Assembly (NCBI RefSeq): GCF_016482685.1
Contig: NZ_JACYHF010000002.1
Span: 434,001-498,000, forward strand
Reading direction: 5' to 3'
DNA: 64,000 nucleotides
Source of the DNA: Streptomyces sp. DSM 110735
GTDB taxonomy: Bacteria; Actinomycetota; Actinomycetes; Streptomycetales; Streptomycetaceae
The notes under the pieces were generated by a model, which worked only from the letters and a program-made list of their open reading frames with translations, made no database searches and was not told the origin of the DNA. This document shows positions 14,797 to 22,703 of the stretch, in pieces. The first letter of the stretch is position 1; each line of letters opens with the position of its first letter. A program made the position numbers and the translations under genes.

Positions 14797-17211
14797 TCAG
14801 CCGACCGAGAGGTTCTGCGCGACCGTGTTCCCGGCGAAGCCATTCACGCCGAACAGCCCGCTCGCGTACGTCGAGTCGGTGGCGTCGATGACCGGATCGG
14901 CGCCGTTGCCGAGCCAGACGCGGATGCGGTCGCCGTTCGTCTGCACCTTGAGGTGATAGGTGCGCCCCTCGACGACAGTCGTCTTGTACGTGGCGATGTC
15001 CTTGCCGGGGCGCCAGAGTTTGACGACCCCGCTGGTGTCGATGTTCGCCGTGTACCCGGCACCGGAGGCGTCCGCGCGGAACGTGAGACCGGTGGCGGTG
15101 CCGTTGGTGACGGACAGGTCGCCCTGGTAGGTGAAGTCGGTGCCGGTGCGGTCGCTGAGGTAGAAGCCGTCCTGTGCGGTGCGGCCGTGCAGCCCGTCGG
15201 GACCGACCGTCCAGGTGCCGCCGCGCGGGGTCCATCGTCCGGTGGGGAAGGAAGTGAAGCCGCCCGTACCGGTGTTGAGGTTCTGCACGGTGGCGGTGCC
15301 GCTGTAGACGTTCGCGCCGAACACCCCGCTGGTGTACGTCGAGTCGGTCGCGTCGATGACCGGGTCGGCGCCGTTGTCGAGCCAGACGCGGATGCGGTCG
15401 CCGTTCGTCTGCACCTTCAGATGGTGGGTGCTCCCGGCCGCGATGGGCGTGGCGTACGTCGCGATGTCCCGGCCGGGGCGCCAGAGTTTGACGACCCCGC
15501 TGGTGTCGATGTTCGCCGTGTACCCGGCGCCGGAGGCGTCCGCGCGGAAGGTGAGACCGCCGGCCCGCGCGGAGTCGAGGCTGATGTCGCCCTGGTAGGT
15601 CGCGTCGCCCGCGCTGGTGGCGCTGAGGTAGAAGGCGTCGCCGGAGGCGGAGGCGCGCTTGCCGCCGCTGACGTCGCTCCAGGTTCCGCCGGAGGCGTGC
15701 CAGGGTCCCTTGAGGTTGCTCAGGAGGGTCGACTGACCGGTTCCCCAACTGGTGTTGAGGCGGGTGAAGGTCGCGCTGTCGAGGGTCACCTTGCCGTCGA
15801 GCGCGAAGAGCCCGATGCCCTGGCTGTCGGCGCCGGAGTCGAAGTAGGCGTTGTCGGAAAGGGAGTAGAGACCGCCGTCGGCGAACAGCTCCAACTGCCC
15901 CCGGTCCACGAGGAGTCGCAGGGTCACCTTGCCGTCGCGCGGCTTGAGCGGCTTGTCCTGGAGCGTCTGCGCCTTGAGGTCGTAGACGACCCGGCGGTCG
16001 GCGGAGCCGTCGGAGCGCAGGTGCAGATCGAAGCCGAACCGGGAGGCGGTGGCGTTCTTGACGTCGAACTGCGCGGTCAGTTCGTAGGTGTCCGCCTTGA
16101 TGCCGTCGAGGAGGTTGCCGGACTTCGCGGTGTCGATGGTCCGGTTCTTCCAACTGCGGCTGTCCGAGGCGAGGGTGGACAGTTCGGCGACCGGGGTGCG
16201 GGTGATCCGGGGTCCGGCGGGGGTGGTCACCAGGGCCAGGGTCGCGGGGAAGGTCGCGTTGCCGGTCCAGGTGCTGCCGTAGTTGCCGCCCTGCCAGGCC
16301 ATCTGCACGGTACGGCCGTCGGGGGTGTTGGTGAACGTCTCGGCGGCGTAGAAGCTGCCGCCCGCGTAGGTGGTGCCGAGGTCCATCTGCTGGGGCTGGG
16401 TCCAGTCGGTGCTGAACGTTTTGCCGTCGAAGGAGCCGACGACGTACTGGCTGGAGGCGGAGGTGAGGATCCACTTCTGCTGGCCGGACTTGCCGTCCAG
16501 GTTCAGCGGATACATGTCCGGGCACTCGAAGAGCCAGGGCGCGCCGAAGCGGCTGGCGAACGTCCAGTCCAGGAGGTTGGGCGAGGTGTAGATGTTCACG
16601 CCGTTGCCGCCCTGCGAGGACCACACCACCATCGCCCAGCGGTGCCGGGCCGCGTCCCAGAACACCTTGGGGTCACGGCTCTCGTCCGGGATGTCGATGA
16701 CCTTGCGGCCCTTGCCGTACGCCTGGAAGCTGCGCCCGTCGTCGTTGCTGTAGAAGACGCTGACCCCATTGGTGTTGGAGAAGACGACGATCGGGTCCAG
16801 CGAACCGGTCTTCAGACCCGAGGTGTTGTCCTTGTCGACGACGCCTCCGCCGGAGAAGAGCGTGCCGGGGTGGACGCCCGGCTCCAGCGCGACCGGCTTC
16901 TGGGTCCAGTGGACGAGGTCGGGGCTGGTGGCGTGACCCCAGTGCATGGTGTCCCAGGCCAGACCGTGCGGGTTGTGCTGGTAGAAGAAGTGGTAGAGCC
17001 CGTTGGCGTAGACGAGTCCGTTGGGGTCGTTCATCCAGCCGGACTGCGAGCTGAAGTGGAACTGCCCCCGGTACGGCTCGCTGTAGGTGGTCGGCGGGTA
17101 CGGGAACTCGGGGTAGTCCTGCACCGTCCCGGCTGCCGCGGGGGTCCCCGGCAGCAGCGCCGCCAGGAGCGCGATCAGGGAGACGAGCAGGGCTGCGGCT
17201 CTTCGACGCAC
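14797..17211 (-). CDS. Secreted glycoside hydrolase family 32 fructanase (levanase/inulinase type)
   Basis: 804 residues from GTG 17211, chosen because GAGGG lies nine bases upstream and the product then begins with a classic Sec signal (RRR, hydrophobic core, cleavage after PAAAG). GH32 motifs: WMNDPNG with nucleophile D62, SRDPK with transition-state D180, and ECPD with acid/base E229. The five-bladed propeller is followed by the GH32 beta-sandwich to about residue 500, then two tandem domains of about 156 residues that are nearly identical in part and resemble concanavalin-like carbohydrate-binding or DUF1080-like folds. It should release fructose from levan, inulin or sucrose outside the cell. 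A LacI-type operator lies just upstream, so induction by sugar is likely. Confidence 0.9.
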   Translation of the reverse strand: MRRRAAALLVSLIALLAALLPGTPAAAGTVQDYPEFPYPPTTYSEPYRGQFHFSSQSGWMNDPNGLVYANGLYHFFYQHNPHGLAWDTMHWGHATSPDLVHWTQKPVALEPGVHPGTLFSGGGVVDKDNTSGLKTGSLDPIVVFSNTNGVSVFYSNDDGRSFQAYGKGRKVIDIPDESRDPKVFWDAARHRWAMVVWSSQGGNGVNIYTSPNLLDWTFASRFGAPWLFECPDMYPLNLDGKSGQQKWILTSASSQYVVGSFDGKTFSTDWTQPQQMDLGTTYAGGSFYAAETFTNTPDGRTVQMAWQGGNYGSTWTGNATFPATLALVTTPAGPRITRTPVAELSTLASDSRSWKNRTIDTAKSGNLLDGIKADTYELTAQFDVKNATASRFGFDLHLRSDGSADRRVVYDLKAQTLQDKPLKPRDGKVTLRLLVDRGQLELFADGGLYSLSDNAYFDSGADSQGIGLFALDGKVTLDSATFTRLNTSWGTGQSTLLSNLKGPWHASGGTWSDVSGGKRASASGDAFYLSATSAGDATYQGDISLDSARAGGLTFRADASGAGYTANIDTSGVVKLWRPGRDIATYATPIAAGSTHHLKVQTNGDRIRVWLDNGADPVIDATDSTYTSGVFGANVYSGTATVQNLNTGTGGFTSFPTGRWTPRGGTWTVGPDGLHGRTAQDGFYLSDRTGTDFTYQGDLSVTNGTATGLTFRADASGAGYTANIDTSGVVKLWRPGKDIATYKTTVVEGRTYHLKVQTNGDRIRVWLGNGADPVIDATDSTYASGLFGVNGFAGNTVAQNLSVG
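14866..15559. repeat. Tandem 468-bp coding repeat inside the GH32 gene
   Basis: 14866-15091 and 15334-15559 are near-identical direct copies offset by exactly 468 bp (156 codons), with identical stretches over the segments encoding GDRIRVWL and SGVVKLWRPG. They encode the equivalent parts of the two C-terminal domains, so one domain arose from the other by duplication, with low divergence that points to a recent event or gene conversion. Confidence 0.85.
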
Positions 17212-17239
17212 GGAAACCACCCTCACCTGGGACATGTTC

Positions 17240-17255
17240 ATGTCATCGTTGACAT
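17240..17255. promoter_or_regulatory. LacI-family-type operator upstream of the fructanase gene
   Basis: ATGTCATCGTTGACAT is an inverted repeat with perfect 6-bp arms (ATGTCA/TGACAT) around a central CG-containing core, close to the TGNCAACGNTGNCA-like sites bound by actinobacterial LacI-family sugar repressors. It lies 29 bases before the chosen GTG start. No lacI gene is in the window, so the repressor must be encoded elsewhere. Confidence 0.5.
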
Positions 17256-17347
17256 CGTTATCGTCGCGCGGTCGATCAGATGATGGGGCCGACGCGTCAA
17301 CTCGTCAACGGACCGGGCGAGTTCGGTTCACCCGGGGTTCGGTGCGC

Positions 17348-17974
17348 TCAGCGGGCGGTCTCCATCTCGCTCTGGCGCGACAGGAGTTCGTCCATCACGG
17401 TGGCGGCCATGTGACGTGCGGTGCGGAGGATGTCCTCGTCGCTGAAGTCGCCGTGCGCGGAGGCGTCCACGGCGGCGTTGATGCTCAACAGGGCCATGCG
17501 CAACTGGAGTACGTCCGCCGGTGTGCGGCGGGGCAGCAGCTCGGTCAGCGCGTCGACGAGCGCCGCGAGGGCGAATCCGATGCGGTTGCCGGTCTGTTCG
17601 GCGAGGGTACGCACCAGGAGCGGGTTGGCGGTCAGGAAGCGGATGCCGTGGAGCTTGTCGGCGGAGAACGACCCGACCCAGCGCAGTACGGCCGCCTTCG
17701 CCGACTCCGGTGTCCGGGGCTGGGTGCCGATCCACGCCAGCAGCTCCTCCGCCTCCGATCCCCGCTGGTCGAACAGGGAGCGGACGATGTCCTCCTTGCC
17801 CGCGAAGTGGTAGTAGAGCGACGCCTTCTTGATCCCCAGCGCCTCCGCGATCTCACGCATCGAGGTCGCCTCGTAGCCGGAGGCGGTGAACAGCTCCAGG
17901 GCGACGCGGCGGATCGCGGCGCGCGTTTCGGCGCCGGAGCGGCGGGGCGACTCGGGGGCGGACGATGTGACCAT
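17348..17974 (-). CDS. TetR-family transcriptional regulator
   Basis: 208 residues. The N-terminal helix-turn-helix at about 15-62 has the standard TetR pattern (ATSMREIAEALGIKKASLYYHFAGKEDIV). The C-terminal ligand-binding half is all-helical and unassigned. The gene faces the SRPBCC gene across about 105 bases that contain two copies of a CCTACC-N4-GGTAGG palindrome starting eight bases upstream of its ATG, so it very probably represses itself and the divergent gene. The inducer is unknown. Confidence 0.88.
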   Translation of the reverse strand: MVTSSAPESPRRSGAETRAAIRRVALELFTASGYEATSMREIAEALGIKKASLYYHFAGKEDIVRSLFDQRGSEAEELLAWIGTQPRTPESAKAAVLRWVGSFSADKLHGIRFLTANPLLVRTLAEQTGNRIGFALAALVDALTELLPRRTPADVLQLRMALLSINAAVDASAHGDFSDEDILRTARHMAATVMDELLSRQSEMETAR

Positions 17975-17981
17975 GCCCGCA

Positions 17982-18018
17982 GCCTACCGCACGGTAGGCT
18001 TGCCTACCTTCCGGTAGG
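17982..18018. promoter_or_regulatory. Doubled TetR operator (CCTACC-N4-GGTAGG twice)
   Basis: The first site at 17982-17999 is a perfect 18-bp inverted repeat (GCCTACCG-CA-CGGTAGGC). The second, 18003-18018, keeps CCTACC and GGTAGG with the same 4-bp spacer, and the two centres are 20 bp apart, about two helical turns. Tandem placement between a TetR gene and its divergent neighbour is the classical arrangement for cooperative dimer-pair binding. Confidence 0.75.
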
Positions 18019-18078
18019 TAGGCTACGTTCGGCGGCGCCGCCCCGGTCATGAGCCTTTGTCGCCCTTGGAGGAAGCAG

Positions 18079-18531
18079 ATGAGCAGGTACGACGTCGTGT
18101 GCGAGTACCCGTATCCCATCGCGGAGGTCTGGCACGTCCTGACCGACCCCGCCCATGTGGCCCAGTGGACGACCACCGGTCAGGGCGGCCGACCGGACGG
18201 CTTCGCGCCGGTCGCGGGCACGGCGTTCCGCTTCGTCGGCAAGCCGGTCGTGGGATGGGCTGGCATCGTCTACTGCGAGGTGCGGGAGGTCGAGGCGCCC
18301 CACCGGCTGCGCTACACGTGGAAGGGCGACGCCGACAGCGACGAGGTCACCGAAGTCGTGTACGTCCTTGAGGAGATACCCGGCGGCACCCGCTTCACCT
18401 GGCGGCACACGGGGTTCACGGGCGTCGGCGGCTTCGCGATGTCGAAGCTTCTGGGGAACGTCCGCCGCAGGATGCTGACCGAGGGCGTGCCGCCGCTGCT
18501 CGCCGCCTGGCACGCGGCTCAGTCGGCCTGA
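18079..18531 (+). CDS. SRPBCC (AHSA1/polyketide cyclase-like) family protein
   Basis: 150 residues from ATG 18079, with a strong TTGGAGGAAG upstream. The opening YPYPIAEVWHVLTDPAHVAQWT and the strand pattern HRLRYTWKGD...GGTRFTWRHTGF are typical of the SRPBCC/AHSA1 fold, a hydrophobic ligand pocket used by diverse proteins. A specific ligand cannot be assigned. It is divergent from the TetR gene and preceded by its doubled operator, so it is probably the main target of that regulator. Its last 13 bases overlap the 3' end of the convergent gene that follows. Confidence 0.8.
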   Translation: MSRYDVVCEYPYPIAEVWHVLTDPAHVAQWTTTGQGGRPDGFAPVAGTAFRFVGKPVVGWAGIVYCEVREVEAPHRLRYTWKGDADSDEVTEVVYVLEEIPGGTRFTWRHTGFTGVGGFAMSKLLGNVRRRMLTEGVPPLLAAWHAAQSA

Positions 18532-18992
18532 CCGTCCACCCAGACCCCGTCCCGCATGAGCACCCTCCCCCGCAGCTCCGGCACTCCCCGCCAGGCCAGC
18601 ACGCCGCTCAACTCCACCCGCACATAGACGAACGGTCCCTCCTCGCCCCGCGGGTCCCACCCGAACTTCCCGGCGAACCCGTCCGCCGCCGTCCCGGGCA
18701 CCTCCTCGGCCGGGAAGCACCGCGCCTCGCCCCGCAGCAGGACGACGTCGAGGCTGTCCGGCAGCGCCAGCCGCACCCGCGGGTCCGCCCGGAGGTTCCG
18801 TACGGTCGCGGAGCCGCCCCCGGTGCACATCCACACGACCTCGCCGTCCCACCAGAACCACAACGGCACCTGATGCGGGCCGTGTTCGGGGTGCGCGGTC
18901 GACACCCACACGTCCCGCTCCCCGGTGAGCCGTTCGAGCGTGTCGTTCCGTCGCCGCGCCGTGTCCCGGCGCCTGATGTCCGCGGTCTGCAT
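18519..18992 (-). CDS. Pyridoxamine 5'-phosphate oxidase-fold protein (PPOX/F420-type)
   Basis: 157 residues from ATG 18992. The N-terminal region has the split-barrel signature RDVWVSTAHPEHGPHQVPLWFWWDG and later NLRADPRVRLALPD, characteristic of PPOX-class flavin or F420-binding proteins. In actinobacteria such proteins commonly use F420 or FMN to reduce small substrates; the cofactor cannot be fixed from motifs alone. It overlaps the convergent SRPBCC gene by 13 bases at their 3' ends. Confidence 0.75.
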   Translation of the reverse strand: MQTADIRRRDTARRRNDTLERLTGERDVWVSTAHPEHGPHQVPLWFWWDGEVVWMCTGGGSATVRNLRADPRVRLALPDSLDVVLLRGEARCFPAEEVPGTAADGFAGKFGWDPRGEEGPFVYVRVELSGVLAWRGVPELRGRVLMRDGVWVDGQAD

Positions 18993-19078
18993 GCCGGTCA
19001 ACCTAGCCAGCGGCGCCGGGGTTGCGCCTGAGGCATTGGGCCTACGACCTACGACCCAAGCCTCGAGGCGCGGGGTGC

Positions 19079-19903
19079 TCAGGGCGCGGTGAACAGGGTG
19101 GGAAAGCGGGGTGCGAGCCAGGGCTTGCGTCCCCAGGCGAGTACGCCTCCGCGCGCCATCGCCTGCCAGGGTCCCAGGCGCCCCAGCGCGATGAGCAGGA
19201 AGGTGACCGGCTCGGTGAGGATGGTGCAGTCGGAGGGCCGCGGCGGGGCGGGGAGGACCTCGACCGTGCCGTCGGCGAAGGTGACGCCGAACGCCTCGCC
19301 GCCGCCCCGGACGCGCAGGGTGAATCGAGCCGTCATCCCGGCAGCGGCATCGGCGTTGGCGACACGCGGCATCGCCGTCTTCAGGAACGGCAGACACAGC
19401 TCGACCCGCGCCCGGTCGATCATGTGCGGGCGCCGCACCGCACGCGCGAGGTCGTAACCGTGACCCAGCATGTGGGTCAGGAGATACGAGGCGAGCACGG
19501 CCGGGTCCATGGGTCCGAGCGGGGTCAGCAGCGTCCGGTCCGGCGCGCCTCGCTCCACCGCGTCCAGGAACGCCGCCGCCTGCTCCACGATCATCGCGGC
19601 GAGCGGCTGCGCCCCGCGTTCGGGGAACTCGGCGAGGCTGCGCGCGTTGGCCGCCGCGAGGCTCTGCGGCGTGCCGTCTCCGTAGCGCCGTTCCGCTCCG
19701 TCCGCGAGACCGGCCATGAGCCCGTTGGCCAGCGCCAGGTGAGCGGCCGTCTCCCCGACGGTCCACTCCAGCCCCGGTACGGGCAGGCTCGTGTCCGTCG
19801 CGCCGTCGAGGAGCGCGGCGATGTCCCCGGCGGTCTCCCGTATCGCCCGCCCGAGCCCCTCCGGCAGGACACCCCCGGCATCCGTCTCCACTTCCCGCTC
19901 CAC
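19079..19903 (-). CDS. Maleylpyruvate isomerase-type (DinB fold) protein with SCP2-like C-terminus
   Basis: 274 residues. Residues 15-160 match the mycothiol-dependent maleylpyruvate isomerase N-terminal fold: LEWTVGETAAHLALANG supplies the first metal-binding His, and THMLGHGYDLARAV a second His pair. The C-terminal 100 residues (FTLRVRGGGEAFGVTFADGTVEV) resemble a sterol-carrier (SCP2) domain. In Actinobacteria such proteins are mycothiol-linked enzymes of mostly unknown substrate. It stands alone, about 85 bases upstream of the PPOX gene on the same strand. Confidence 0.75.
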   Translation of the reverse strand: MEREVETDAGGVLPEGLGRAIRETAGDIAALLDGATDTSLPVPGLEWTVGETAAHLALANGLMAGLADGAERRYGDGTPQSLAAANARSLAEFPERGAQPLAAMIVEQAAAFLDAVERGAPDRTLLTPLGPMDPAVLASYLLTHMLGHGYDLARAVRRPHMIDRARVELCLPFLKTAMPRVANADAAAGMTARFTLRVRGGGEAFGVTFADGTVEVLPAPPRPSDCTILTEPVTFLLIALGRLGPWQAMARGGVLAWGRKPWLAPRFPTLFTAP

Positions 19904-20010
19904 GCCGCCGCTCTCCTCGCACTTCGCTGATCACGCACTCGTAGCGCGGTACAAAACCAGACCCACCGGCCGGGGACAAGGCGCGGGCGGGGCTCGCATC
20001 GGGACGGCGG

Positions 20011-20610
20011 TCAGTGGCCGCCGCTCGGGGGCTCGCAGTGCGAGCCGTCGGGGTAGCCGCCGAAGGCGTCCGCCTGGGTGGAGTCGGTGGTCATCGTGCC
20101 CTCCAGACACCAGGGAGAGACACCGATGTCGACGAGGAAGCCGACCCCGGTCGGTCCGTTCTGATACGCCCGCACCGCGTCGGCGGAGTAGCCGAGCCGG
20201 GTGAGCGCGTCACGGACGCCGTCCGGGGCGAAGTCGCCGCGCTTGCGCAGCGGTTCGAGCGCGCTGGTGACGCTGGCGACCGCCGCGATCCCCTTGCACC
20301 GGTTCTCTCCGTGGAGCTTGAGGGGCACCCGGAAACCGTGGTTCTCGGCGTAGTGGTCCGGCGGTGACGCGGTGGCGGTCGGGGTGGTGGCCGCGGGTGT
20401 CGTCGGCACGGCGCTCTCACCGGGGCAGGGGAAGTCCGTCTGCGCGCGGGGAGTCGACACGGCGGTCGGCGTCGGCTGTGCGGGCGGGTTCGCGCCGGCG
20501 GTGTCCCCCGCCCGCTCCGTCCCGCACCCCGTCAGCAGGACCACCGCCGCCACCGGCACCGCCACCGGCAGGGTCCGGAGGCGGACTCTCGTCTTTCTTG
20601 GCAACGTCAT
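20011..20610 (-). CDS. Putative lipoprotein of unknown function
   Basis: 199 residues from ATG 20610, with AGGA nine bases upstream. An Arg/Lys-rich start and hydrophobic stretch end in the lipobox LLTGC, giving lipidated Cys29. A Pro/Thr-rich linker (about 35-80) leads to a compact domain of about 115 residues with four Cys (NRCKG, SPWCLEG, SHCEPP) that could form disulfides outside the membrane. No family is recognised. Confidence 0.72.
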   Translation of the reverse strand: MTLPRKTRVRLRTLPVAVPVAAVVLLTGCGTERAGDTAGANPPAQPTPTAVSTPRAQTDFPCPGESAVPTTPAATTPTATASPPDHYAENHGFRVPLKLHGENRCKGIAAVASVTSALEPLRKRGDFAPDGVRDALTRLGYSADAVRAYQNGPTGVGFLVDIGVSPWCLEGTMTTDSTQADAFGGYPDGSHCEPPSGGH

Positions 20611-20696
20611 GGCCCGATCCTGCCCGGCAGCGGGGAGGGTGTCATGAGCATTCCTACTCAGTCGCCCGTTCACCGGACTCGTCCGGTCACCCCGTC

Positions 20697-21746
20697 TCAG
20701 TCGGTGCCGGGCTGGACGAGCTTGAACGCCAGGCGTGCCGCCGCCCGTTGGGCGGACTGCCGCAAGCGGGTCGAGACGGGCGCCGCGGAGACCGGCGGGC
20801 GCGTGCCGGACGCGAGCCGGGGGAAGAGCAGTCCGGCGTTGAGGTGGTCGACGGCTGCCAGCGTCGTGGCGTCGACGCCGGTGTCGAGACCGTTGGCGAA
20901 GTACTGCCCGGCCGGGGCGGGCGCGAAGGGCCAGTCGCTGCCGAAGAGGACGTGTCCCTCCCGGGCGAAGGCGAGCAGGGTGGGGAGCGCGGCGGGGCTG
21001 GAGGACAGGGCGGTGTCGAAGTAGAAGGAGCGGAAGTCGTCCAGGACGTCCAGCGGGCTGCGTCCGGTGTCGTTGGCGATGGTGAGCGCCATGCGGTGGG
21101 AGGAGTAGGGGACGAATCCTCCGGCGTGACCGAGGATGAACCGGATGTCCGGATAACGGCGGACGACACCGTTGCGGACGAGGAGGTAGGCGGCGCGGGT
21201 GGTGTCCAGGAGGAAGTCGGCGGCGAACGGCGGGATGTCGTCGACCGGCGGAGCGGGCAGTTCGGCGGGGTGGACGAAGGCGACGGCGCGGCGGTCGTTC
21301 AGCACCTGCCAGAGCGGCTCCTGCCCTTCGGCGCCGAGGTAGGTGCCGCGGTTGTTGGCCAGCAAGGTCACGCCGTCGGCCCCGAGTTCGTCCAGCACGC
21401 GGGCTGCCTCGGCGGCGGCGTTCTTGACGTCGGGCAGCGGCAGCGTCGCGAACTGCCCGAAGCGGGCGGGGTGTTCGGCGACCAGGGAGGCTGTGTGGTC
21501 GTTGAGTCGCCGGGCGAACCCGGCGGCTTCCTCGGGGTCCGTGAGGAAGCCGACTCCGGGTGTCGAGACCGACAGCACCGCCGCGGCGATGCCCATCAGG
21601 TCCATGAACTCCAGCGCCGACTCCGCGCTCCAGTCGGGCAGGGCACGCCCGCCCGCTTCGTCGATGCCCGATGCGGCGAGCGCGTCGCGGTAGAAGGCGG
21701 GTACGAGGTGCTGGTGAACGTCGATGCGGTGGGTCGAGCGAGCCAT
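20697..21746 (-). CDS. Amidohydrolase / ACMSD-type metal-dependent hydrolase or decarboxylase
   Basis: 349 residues from ATG 21746. The opening RIDVHQHLVP gives the HxH metal motif; other landmarks are NNRGTYLG, a metal His in VAFVHPAELP, FILGHAGGFVP (metal His) and LFGSDWPFAP (catalytic Asp). This is the amidohydrolase_2/ACMSD pattern of aromatic or amino-muconate decarboxylases and hydrolases. It lies next to the TetR gene of the aromatic meta-cleavage operon, on the same strand as that regulator, so it may act on a related aromatic acid; this link is inference. Confidence 0.8.
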   Translation of the reverse strand: MARSTHRIDVHQHLVPAFYRDALAASGIDEAGGRALPDWSAESALEFMDLMGIAAAVLSVSTPGVGFLTDPEEAAGFARRLNDHTASLVAEHPARFGQFATLPLPDVKNAAAEAARVLDELGADGVTLLANNRGTYLGAEGQEPLWQVLNDRRAVAFVHPAELPAPPVDDIPPFAADFLLDTTRAAYLLVRNGVVRRYPDIRFILGHAGGFVPYSSHRMALTIANDTGRSPLDVLDDFRSFYFDTALSSSPAALPTLLAFAREGHVLFGSDWPFAPAPAGQYFANGLDTGVDATTLAAVDHLNAGLLFPRLASGTRPPVSAAPVSTRLRQSAQRAAARLAFKLVQPGTD

Positions 21747-21811
21747 GACGCGGCCTTCCGTGCGGGATCGGGGGTGCGACGCTGGACGTCTGGGGTTGCG
21801 GTGCCGGACGG

Positions 21812-21883
21812 GGATGCGTGTCCGGGTAGGGGTGCATATCCGGGCAGGGCTGCGTGTCCAGGCAGGACTGCGGGTCCGGGCAG
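21812..21883. repeat. Four imperfect 18-bp tandem repeats
   Basis: Units at 21812-21829, 21830-21847, 21848-21865 and 21866-21883 share the pattern GGNTGCNTNTCCGGGCAG with two to four differences each. They lie in the non-coding gap between the amidohydrolase start and the TetR stop. No function is apparent. Confidence 0.75.
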
Positions 21884-21933
21884 CAGTCCGGTGCCGATGC
21901 GGTCGGCCTAGGCAGCGGTCTCGTCGGCGCGGA

Positions 21934-22569
21934 TCACTGACCGCTCCGCGCGGCCAGCCGCGTCGCCGCCTCGAACACCAGCCGTGCGTGCAGCTCGAAC
22001 AGGGCCACGAGGTCGACCGCGTCCCCGTCGATCTCCCGCTGCACGAACAGCCCGTCGGCACCCGCGACCGCATAGGTCGTCACGGTGGCGACGGCGTTCT
22101 CGTCGAGCGTGGGGAAGAGTTTCGAGACCGTCCCGGCGATCTTGGCGCGGGCGACCTCGCGGACCTGGAGGAAGACGGTCCGGCCTCGGGGCTCGGTGGG
22201 GCGTCGCTCCAGGGCGAGCATGAGACCCAGGCGCAGGAAGTCGGGGGCGTCCACGAGGGACTTGGCGACCTTGGCCGCCATGGCGACCACCTGCTCCAGC
22301 GGTGTGCCCTGACTCTCGTCCGGCAGGGCGACCTCCGCGAGCCAGGTGTCGAAGCTGCGCTCGATGACGGCGGCGATCAGGTCGTCCTTGTCGGCGAAGT
22401 GCCAGTAGATGGAGCTGGCGGGCAGACCGCACTTGGCGCTGACCGCGGCGATCGAGGTGCCCTGGTAGCCCCGCTCCCCGGCGATCTCCACGGTCGCGTC
22501 GAGGATGCGCTGCCGTGACTCCACGCCGTTCGCGCGCTTCTTCCGTGCCGTCTGCTGCGCCTTTGTCAT
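21934..22569 (-). CDS. TetR-family regulator of the adjacent aromatic catabolic operon
   Basis: 211 residues. The HTH lies at about 19-66 (QGTSIAAVSAKCGLPASSIYWHFADKDDLI). The effector-binding half is unassigned. It is divergent from the meta-cleavage operon, with a large near-palindrome at 22632-22663 in the shared gap, which fits repression of the operon until an aromatic substrate or intermediate binds. Confidence 0.88.
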   Translation of the reverse strand: MTKAQQTARKKRANGVESRQRILDATVEIAGERGYQGTSIAAVSAKCGLPASSIYWHFADKDDLIAAVIERSFDTWLAEVALPDESQGTPLEQVVAMAAKVAKSLVDAPDFLRLGLMLALERRPTEPRGRTVFLQVREVARAKIAGTVSKLFPTLDENAVATVTTYAVAGADGLFVQREIDGDAVDLVALFELHARLVFEAATRLAARSGQ

Positions 22570-22631
22570 CTGCCAGGCCCTCTCGTGTGGCGTGTCCGAG
22601 CCCTTGACCGTATCGCTGAGCCATGCCTACC

Positions 22632-22663
22632 GTAGCACTCGTTCCAATTGGAGTGAACGCTAC
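22632..22663. promoter_or_regulatory. Putative TetR operator of the aromatic operon
   Basis: A 32-bp near-palindrome: outer arms GTAGC/GCTAC, inner perfect TCCAATTGGA core, with partial symmetry between. It lies 63 bases before the TetR start and 41 bases before the first catabolic start, between the divergent genes, as expected for their shared operator. Confidence 0.6.
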
Positions 22664-22703
22664 ATTAAGAGCCGAACGGCATGATCGACAGTGAGGTGGC
22701 CTG

